DNA from: Candidatus Aenigmatarchaeota archaeon
GTDB lineage: Archaea; Aenigmatarchaeota; Aenigmatarchaeia; QMZP01
Assembly (NCBI GenBank): GCA_016202785.1
Contig: JACQOC010000006.1
Location: 1 to 10,458 of the forward strand
Length of the DNA stretch: 10,458 nt
Direction: 5' to 3'
The notes below the pieces were generated by a model that made no database searches, was not told the origin of the DNA, and worked only from the letters and a program-made list of their open reading frames with translations. The stretch's first letter is position 1. Each line of letters opens with the position of its first letter. The translations under genes and the position numbers were made by a program. Positions 5,532 to 10,458 of the stretch are shown piece by piece.

Positions 5532-6608
5532 TTAATAAAGCGTATAGACATCCGGCGGCGGCTGGCCAGGACTTGTTGCCGTTCCCGCACGGACCAGCAG
5601 CTTGCGCAACCGTTCCGCCACCCTGCCGGTGTCTTGGCGCATGGCTTGCATGATCTGGCCGGCAATCATGCTATTGGCCGTTTCCAGCGGGTGGCAGTAG
5701 TCGGCAAAGTATTCGCTGCCGTCCGCGGCCGGCACGTAACGCTGCAGATCGATGAGCTTGGCACCGGCCTGGCCAACAGCCTGCCGCAGGGCTAGCCGGT
5801 ACCGGTGCTTGAGGCGCGGCAGCAGCCGGTCGGCCTCGCAGGCGTGCCAATATTTGCCCTTTGCGTGCAGCTCCCTGGCCCGCGCAACCTCCTTGGCCAA
5901 AGCGCTGCCTCCCAGACTTTGCAGGATTTCCAGCGACTCCTGCCGGTGCTTGTTGGAGCGGATGCCCGGCTCCCATGCGTAGTTGACCAGCGGCATGATT
6001 AATATCGGCTTGGCCCCATATTCCCGGGCCAGCGCGGCCATAGAGATGATGTTCTTCTGGTAATCGGCCACAGCCACGCGCTCGCCAGCGTGTCCGGGGG
6101 TCGGCCGCTTGTGGTCGATGCGCACCTTGTCCTCCAGCTGGTTGTAGGTGCAGTCGTTGTTGCCGAAATAGATGGTCACGAAACCGGGATGCACGCCTTC
6201 CCGTGCCAGCGTTTTCAGCAGCAGCGCAAGGTACTTCAGGCCCTGGTAGCTGCTGTAGCCCGGCACGCCGGCGTTGATGGCCGTGACCTGGAACCGCTGT
6301 TCCAGCAGGTCAGAGTAGGTGCGGTAGCTGAACAGCGCCGCGTGCGGATCCTTGCTGCCTTTGGAGACCAGGTTGCTATCCCAACCGCTGGTTGACGAGT
6401 CGCCCATACTGAGGACGACCGGATTGCCGGCGCGCCGGGCCTGACCGATCGCGTGGCCTAGGCTGGCAAAGCCGTCGCGCCCGACAACCTTCCCGCCCGG
6501 GAAGCTGAAGCCCATATCCGCATGGCCGGCGAAAATCCGGCTGTCATAACCGAGCATCAGCGGATTGCCGGAGAATGCCCTTTGCCCGCGCAATGACCGG
6601 GTGGCCAT
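5532..6608 (-). CDS. SGNH/GDSL-type hydrolase
   Basis: This 358-aa protein has the four SGNH blocks in order. Block I is VVLSMGDSSTSGWD with Ser71 as nucleophile, block II INAGVPGYSS with Gly114, block III IYFGNNDC with Asn151, and block V DYCHPLET with Asp303 and His306. The catalytic set Ser, Gly, Asn, His is complete. Such enzymes cleave esters, for example in lipids or acetylated sugars. The substrate is not shown here. No signal peptide or membrane helix is seen, so a cytoplasmic enzyme is predicted. The roughly 60 residues before block I are longer than usual. The insert between blocks III and V (about 155-300) is rich in Arg, Lys and His. The ATG start is supported by a TATA-like box about 25 bases before it, implying a leaderless transcript. 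The gene is divergent from the second TrmB-like regulator across a strong palindrome, and convergent with the first, 42 bases away. Confidence 0.87.
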   Translation of the reverse strand: MATRSLRGQRAFSGNPLMLGYDSRIFAGHADMGFSFPGGKVVGRDGFASLGHAIGQARRAGNPVVLSMGDSSTSGWDSNLVSKGSKDPHAALFSYRTYSDLLEQRFQVTAINAGVPGYSSYQGLKYLALLLKTLAREGVHPGFVTIYFGNNDCTYNQLEDKVRIDHKRPTPGHAGERVAVADYQKNIISMAALAREYGAKPILIMPLVNYAWEPGIRSNKHRQESLEILQSLGGSALAKEVARARELHAKGKYWHACEADRLLPRLKHRYRLALRQAVGQAGAKLIDLQRYVPAADGSEYFADYCHPLETANSMIAGQIMQAMRQDTGRVAERLRKLLVRAGTATSPGQPPPDVYTLY

Positions 6609-6628
6609 GGAACAGCAATCCGGCCCGG

Positions 6629-6637
6629 CTTTTTAAG
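6629..6637 (-). promoter_or_regulatory. TATA-like box of the SGNH hydrolase
   Basis: The minus strand reads CTTAAAAAG, centred about 25 bases before the ATG at 6608. Nearly the same sequence, CTTAAAAG, is used on the other strand for the divergent regulator. Confidence 0.5.
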
Positions 6638-6641
6638 CAAC

Positions 6642-6663
6642 AGCTCTCCAATAGTGGAGAGCT
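6642..6663. promoter_or_regulatory. Perfect 22-bp palindrome, candidate TrmB-like operator
   Basis: Arms AGCTCTCCA and TGGAGAGCT pair perfectly over nine bases around ATAG. The palindrome sits in the middle of the divergent promoter, with the SGNH TATA box about 18 bases to the left of its centre and the regulator's TATA box about 25 bases to the right. The core CTCC-N6-GGAG recurs at 4666-4679 before the other TrmB-like gene. A protein bound here could block both promoters. There is no T tract, and both genes point away, so a terminator is excluded. Confidence 0.65.
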
Positions 6664-6672
6664 AATGCAAAA

Positions 6673-6681
6673 GCTTAAAAG
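6673..6681 (+). promoter_or_regulatory. TATA-like box of the second TrmB-like regulator
   Basis: GCTTAAAAG is centred about 25 bases before the ATG at 6703. This selects that ATG over the GTG at 6685, which would lie upstream of the expected RNA start. Confidence 0.5.
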
Positions 6682-6702
6682 CGCGTGCGGCCAAATGGCA
6701 GT

Positions 6703-7413
6703 ATGGAACAGCTGCTGCAAGGCCTGGGCTTCACGCCGGCCGAGGCGCAAGTCTATTTGTCCCTATTGCAGCTTGGGCAGGTGAAGGCGGGCAGAGTCAT
6801 CAGGAAATCCGGGCTGCAAAGCTCGACTGTGCACAACGCCTTGCACGCGCTGACCGAGAAAGGCGCGGCCAGCTATATCATCAAGGGCAAGACCAGGCTG
6901 TACCAGGCGGCCGACGCCCGGCTGCTGCTGAAGGAATACCAGGAGCGGCAGGAGCGTTTCGAGCAGCTGCTGCCGCAGCTACTGGAGCTGCAGAAGCGCG
7001 CCCAGGATCGGCAGGAGGCCGAGGTTTATGAGGGCGAGAAAGGCGTCATGGCCATGCTCAGCGCGATGATCGAGGACGCCAAGCCCAAGGATGCCTACTA
7101 TTTTTTCGCGGCCGATGTCTCCGGTATGAACCGGGAAATCCAGGAATTCTTCGCCGGCTATGACCGGCGGCGCCGGGCGAAAGGCCTGGTAGTCAGGGGC
7201 CTGGCGCGCAAAGAGCTGCGGCCGCTGTTCCGCGGCCGCCCGCAAATAAGGATGCGCTATATCGGCTTCCCGATACCGGCCAACATCAGCATCTGCAACG
7301 GCCGGCTGGCCCTCATCAGCTGGGGCGAGCGGCCGACCGGCATATTGGTCCGGTCGCGGCAGCTCTGCCAGAGCCAGATCGACTTCTTCAATGAAGTGTG
7401 GCATCGAGTCTGA
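6703..7413 (+). CDS. TrmB-like transcriptional regulator 2
   Basis: This 236-aa protein has the same plan as the regulator at 4710. A winged helix spans about residues 1-70 (LGFTPAEAQVYLSLLQLGQ, then SGLQSSTVHNALHALTEKGAA, wing KTRLYQAAD). A charged helix covers about 72-105 (LLLKEYQERQERFEQLLPQLL). The effector-like domain runs from about 107 to the end, with VYEGEKGVMAMLSAMIEDAKP and FAGYDRRRRAKGL matching the equivalent segments of its paralog. The ligand is unknown. The frame extends to a GTG at 6685, but the ATG at 6703 fits the TATA box. The gene is divergent from the SGNH hydrolase with a 22-bp palindrome between, and is followed after 45 bases by two genes for exported proteins, so it may regulate the hydrolase, itself and those genes. 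Confidence 0.87.
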   Translation: MEQLLQGLGFTPAEAQVYLSLLQLGQVKAGRVIRKSGLQSSTVHNALHALTEKGAASYIIKGKTRLYQAADARLLLKEYQERQERFEQLLPQLLELQKRAQDRQEAEVYEGEKGVMAMLSAMIEDAKPKDAYYFFAADVSGMNREIQEFFAGYDRRRRAKGLVVRGLARKELRPLFRGRPQIRMRYIGFPIPANISICNGRLALISWGERPTGILVRSRQLCQSQIDFFNEVWHRV

Positions 7414-7427
7414 GAGATGCTGGCACG

Positions 7428-7434
7428 TATAAAA
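7428..7434 (+). promoter_or_regulatory. TATA box of the surface-anchored protein gene
   Basis: TATAAAA lies about 28 bases before the ATG at 7459, just after the stop of regulator 2. It indicates a separate leaderless transcript for the surface-protein pair and selects the ATG at 7459 over the in-frame ATG at 7417. Confidence 0.55.
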
Positions 7435-7458
7435 GCTGTCCATACTATTATATTCTAT

Positions 7459-9036
7459 ATGAGGCATCCGGCCTTGTTGCTCGCATCCTTCATTTTGCTG
7501 TCCCTGCCATTGGCGCAGGCGCTCGAACCCCTGCCCAGCTGCTTCCAGGGCGAAGGCGGTTATTACGCCTTCCAGGACGGCATCGTGTTTTCCAACTTCC
7601 AGACGGAAAAGGCCGGCTATGCGCCGCTGGAGACGGTCGAAATTGATTACATACTTGGCAGCGCGCAGCAGGCGCCGATTGTGCAGGCCTTCACCCGCAC
7701 GCAAATCTTTTACAACCACCCGGAGCAGGGGGAAATAATGCTGGACGAATCGTTCGGCGAGGCTAAGCAAAGCATCTACCTGATGGATCAGGACGCGCTG
7801 AAGAAAGAGATAAGGTGGAGCATCCCTGAAGGCTACCCGTCCGGCGAATACACTGCCAAGGCCTATGTGCTGTCCGGAACGTCGTTCAACCTGGCCGGAT
7901 TAAGCTTCGTGCCGTACGGCCCGCCTGGAGTTCCCGGCACCCTGACCAATTTCAAAATTGACAACAGCCGGGCCGATTCCTACTTTTATTTCGACAAGCT
8001 CGCCACCAAGCTTAACGGCCAGCCATACAAATTCAGCAGCTTCGCCCCTATCATCTTGCCCGAGGACGGGATAAAGATTGAGACCGAGCTGGCCAATGTC
8101 GGCGCGAGCAAGCAGGCCGACGTGAAGCTTGAGTTGTACAAATGGGACGACGTTTCCGGCCAGCCGCTGACCGCATCCTCGCTCCGGCAGGCAGCAAGCC
8201 TGGCCGAGAACGGCAAGCAGGCCTTCATGTTGTCTGCCGCCAACCTGGAAGCCGGCACTTACGAAGCGGTGCTGACCGCCACCGACGGCACCCGCAAGGC
8301 GATGCTGAAAATGCGCATCAGCGTGGCCGGTTCCAAGCTCAGGCTAAACTATGCGGGCATTGACTCTTTTCCATTAGAGGCCGGCAAGGAAGCGAAGGCC
8401 TTTGTCTGCTTCGGCAACTCCGCTGATTCCATAACGCCGACCAAAGGTAGCGTTGAACTCGAGCTTCGGGATGAGCAAGGCAATACCGTGTTCAAGGAAA
8501 AGTCAGACGTCATGGATGTCCTGCCCTCGCCCAGCGGCATGGCCGGCAGCTTCACGCCGGACCGGCTCATCACCAATGGTCGGCTGATAGCCACGGTGTA
8601 CGGCGCGGCCGGCCAGGTCGATGACCAAGCAATCATGGATTACGATTACTCCAAGTTCCCGGTCAAGTCGGCATCCCTGGTGGCGGCGGCCGGCAAGGAC
8701 ACGTTTGCACCCAACGAGCCGATAACCTATTCCATCAACTTCGCGGACGGCAACGGCATACCACTGACCGGCAACCTGCTGGTGTATATAACTGCAACGG
8801 ATGGCAGCGTGGCCCGGATTGCGCCGGACGTCGGGGTCAGCGGCCAGTATGTGGGCCAGTTTGACGGCTTCGATCAGGAAGGCAACTACAAGCTGTCGGT
8901 GCGCGAGAAGGCCCGGGGCCTATCCCAGGATAACGCGATAAAAGTCGGCCAGACGTTGCCCTGGCTGCCGCTTGGCATCGCCATCGTGCTGCTGGCCGTG
9001 CTGCTGTTCATCATCAGGAGGCATAAGGAGCTATGA
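7459..9036 (+). CDS. Surface-anchored single-pass membrane protein, beta-domain ectodomain
   Basis: This 525-aa protein has a signal peptide (residues 1-21, hydrophobic from Ala5, cleavage likely after AQA), a long outside part, and one C-terminal membrane helix (about 500-519, LPLGIAIVLLAVLLFII) followed by RRHKEL. It should be anchored with its bulk outside the cell. The ectodomain is beta-rich and looks like several immunoglobulin- or macroglobulin-type domains, with repeated segments such as PSGEYTAKAYVLSG, LEAGTYEAVLTATDG and DTFAPNEPITYSINFADGNG followed later by GQYVGQF and EGNYKLSVRE. No enzyme motif is seen and only two cysteines lie in the mature part. The family is not recognised with certainty. 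The stop overlaps the next start by ATGA, so the two are translated together and probably act together. The ATG at 7459 is chosen because the TATA box fits and the signal peptide begins there. The frame opens 14 codons earlier. Confidence 0.82.
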   Translation: MRHPALLLASFILLSLPLAQALEPLPSCFQGEGGYYAFQDGIVFSNFQTEKAGYAPLETVEIDYILGSAQQAPIVQAFTRTQIFYNHPEQGEIMLDESFGEAKQSIYLMDQDALKKEIRWSIPEGYPSGEYTAKAYVLSGTSFNLAGLSFVPYGPPGVPGTLTNFKIDNSRADSYFYFDKLATKLNGQPYKFSSFAPIILPEDGIKIETELANVGASKQADVKLELYKWDDVSGQPLTASSLRQAASLAENGKQAFMLSAANLEAGTYEAVLTATDGTRKAMLKMRISVAGSKLRLNYAGIDSFPLEAGKEAKAFVCFGNSADSITPTKGSVELELRDEQGNTVFKEKSDVMDVLPSPSGMAGSFTPDRLITNGRLIATVYGAAGQVDDQAIMDYDYSKFPVKSASLVAAAGKDTFAPNEPITYSINFADGNGIPLTGNLLVYITATDGSVARIAPDVGVSGQYVGQFDGFDQEGNYKLSVREKARGLSQDNAIKVGQTLPWLPLGIAIVLLAVLLFIIRRHKEL

Positions 9037-10458
9037 GAGCCGCTGCCCTTGCCGCTTTCCTGGCCCTGGCCATGACATTGTCCGCGCTGGCCGTGGCCCA
9101 GCAGCAGGTGCGCTACCAATGGGACGAGGTGAACCAGCTGGCCGGCTCGTTGGCGCTGCGCGCGTCCGAGAATACTGCCACCACCCAAACCATACCCAAA
9201 CCGCAAACCCCTGCTTTGGTGGACCAGCGGCTGGGCGGCAAGCGCGAGACCGTGTGGAACTCCATTGCGATAAACTTCAACACCGACTTCCGGCTGGAGC
9301 GGTACATGAGCCCCAGCCGCAGCAAGGCCGACAAGCCGGCGCTCAACGTGCAGAGCATAGATGAGGTGTGCGTCGGCGACACCCTGAAAACTACGCAGCT
9401 GGCGCCGAATGCCGAATGGTATTCCAAGGGCGGCCCGCACGACAGCCCGCCCGTGCTGGTTGTCGACAACTTGGACAGCGTGATAGAGCAAATCACTGCC
9501 GGCACGTACAAGGCTGAAACTTACTCCACCTTCGTCTGCGCCTATGGCGGCAACGGCAACACCCCGCAGCAGTGCATAGCCAGCGCGCAAGTCATTTGCC
9601 AAGTGAAGTGCAGCCTGGAGTCGACCGGCCTGGCGCAGGCAGCTGACGGCTATGTGGTGGCGCAGGCTGGCGAGATAACAGCTTCGGCCAGCTGCACGCC
9701 GCAATGCATACTTTTCGTCGACCGCCAACCCGGCACCTACCAGTTGGTGTCGAGTTCCGGGCTGCCGGTCGGCGACCGTCAATCCCGTGGCTCGTATGAG
9801 ATGCCGGCAGCTTACGGCTACATGAAGCTGTGCGGCATGGGCAACGACAACTGCCCGCTCAGCGACACCGGCCAGTTCAAAACCGGCTCCGACATCTCCC
9901 AGGGCTTTGCCGCACGCGGCCAAAGCACCCTGGGCCGCGTGCCGGCAATCACCCGGACCTTTTCCATCACCGCGAAACCGGTCACCAAGGGTTCCAGCCT
10001 GCAGCTGACGCAGCATACTACCCAACTCCCCAACGGCCGGCAGCTGGTGCGGATCGAGGCGACCAATGACGGCGACACTGGCGCAAACATAGAGGGCCTG
10101 CGCGCCACTAACGCCGAGCTCGATGTGCTGTACGCTCCCGCTTACATCGCCCCGGGCGAGACCCAGGACATCATCGCCGAAGTCGCGGCCGAGCCGGGCA
10201 AGGCGGTCGAATTCGCAGCCGATTACGAAGCTGAAACCATCGGCTGCCAGGAGGAAAAAGACTATACCGCTTCGGTAAGCCTGCAGGCCGGCGCGCAGGA
10301 TTTCTCTGGCCAGGCAGAAGAGGAGCCATTGCCTCCAGAGGATCGGCCGGAAGGCGCGGCCTGCTCTGAGGATGCGCAATGCGCCTTCGGCAATGTGTGC
10401 TGTGCCGGCACCTGTCATGAGCAAGCAGCAGGCGTGTGCGAGGACACCGACGGCGACG
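9033..10458 (+). CDS. Secreted protein with Cys-rich module and Asp-rich tail, 3' end outside window
   Basis: The frame stays open for 475 codons to the window edge, so the C-terminus is missing. A signal peptide covers residues 1-22 (Ala/Leu-rich, AVA before QQQ). The middle (about 25-430) is a beta-rich region with scattered cysteines, for example in EVCVGD, TFVCAYGG, QVICQVKCS and SCTPQC, likely disulphide-bonded outside the cell. After a Pro/Glu-rich linker (about 427-440), Cys444, 450, 456, 457, 461 and 469 form a tight module (C-X5-C-X5-CC-X3-C-X7-C), followed by EDTDGD, which looks like the start of a DxDGDG calcium-binding repeat. This combination is common on cell-surface proteins of DPANN-type archaea. 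The ATG overlaps the upstream stop (ATGA), and AAGGAG lies two bases before it. Whether a membrane anchor follows cannot be seen. The function is unknown, and attachment or cell-surface binding is only a guess. Confidence 0.8.
   Translation, partial: MRAAALAAFLALAMTLSALAVAQQQVRYQWDEVNQLAGSLALRASENTATTQTIPKPQTPALVDQRLGGKRETVWNSIAINFNTDFRLERYMSPSRSKADKPALNVQSIDEVCVGDTLKTTQLAPNAEWYSKGGPHDSPPVLVVDNLDSVIEQITAGTYKAETYSTFVCAYGGNGNTPQQCIASAQVICQVKCSLESTGLAQAADGYVVAQAGEITASASCTPQCILFVDRQPGTYQLVSSSGLPVGDRQSRGSYEMPAAYGYMKLCGMGNDNCPLSDTGQFKTGSDISQGFAARGQSTLGRVPAITRTFSITAKPVTKGSSLQLTQHTTQLPNGRQLVRIEATNDGDTGANIEGLRATNAELDVLYAPAYIAPGETQDIIAEVAAEPGKAVEFAADYEAETIGCQEEKDYTASVSLQAGAQDFSGQAEEEPLPPEDRPEGAACSEDAQCAFGNVCCAGTCHEQAAGVCEDTDGD

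Noticed and set aside
6979..7770. Minus-strand open frame of 263 codons
   Set aside because: It is antisense to regulator 2 and the start of the surface protein. It has no domain, and the plus-strand frames there are recognisable.
8886..10424. Long minus-strand open frame of 512 codons
   Set aside because: It lies opposite the 3' end of the anchored protein and the open-ended secreted protein, both of which have signal peptides and sensible domains. High G+C coding DNA often leaves a long open frame on the other strand. The antisense protein is Gly/Ala/Arg/Leu-rich with no recognisable domain or start signal.
1..10458. tRNA, rRNA, CRISPR array or insertion sequence
   Set aside because: I saw no cloverleaf with a GGTTC-type arm outside coding sequence, no regularly spaced direct repeats, and no transposase-like protein or terminal inverted repeats.

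Overview
This window looks archaeal. Genes are close-packed, and TATA-like boxes sit about 25 bases before several start codons, which fits leaderless transcripts. Other genes carry GGTG-type Shine-Dalgarno sites, one gene ends in an oligo-T tract, and TrmB-family regulators are present. A Cys-rich surface protein with an Asp-rich tail would suit a DPANN-type archaeon, but that is a guess. By sampling, the left part (to about 4,650) is near 50% G+C and the right part near 60% with strong CTG/GGC/GCC usage, so there may be a boundary between two kinds of DNA.

Left part, 1-4,650. A secreted 157-aa orphan (27-500, minus) ends in an oligo-T terminator. A possible 47-aa small gene (553-696, minus) lies upstream of it. 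Next comes a Cys-rich pair, a DUF1326 protein (1516-2154) followed by a DUF2182 membrane protein (707-1483), with a perfect 17-bp palindrome between them. A roughly 380-base divergent spacer leads to an EamA/DMT transporter (2537-3409, plus). Convergent to it is an orphan protein (3546-4618, minus) whose C-terminal winged-helix-like part is split off by a one-base frameshift in an A5/T5 run at 3757-3761.

Right part, 4,660-10,458. Two paralogous TrmB-like regulators (4710-5489 and 6703-7413, plus) flank an SGNH hydrolase gene (5532-6608, minus). The second regulator is followed by two genes for exported proteins. The first is a single-pass surface-anchored protein (7459-9036). The second is a secreted protein (9033 to the window end, open) that overlaps it by four bases and ends in a six-cysteine module and an Asp-rich tail.

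The most interesting signal is regulatory. Each TrmB-like gene is divergent from a leftward gene, and each divergent promoter holds a palindrome with the same core, CTCC-N6-GGAG (4666-4679 and within 6642-6663). In each case the core sits just upstream of a TATA-like box about 25 bases before the regulator's start. This suggests two related autoregulators with a common operator, controlling an SGNH hydrolase, surface proteins and the orphan at 4618. The effector and the biological role cannot be read from the sequence.
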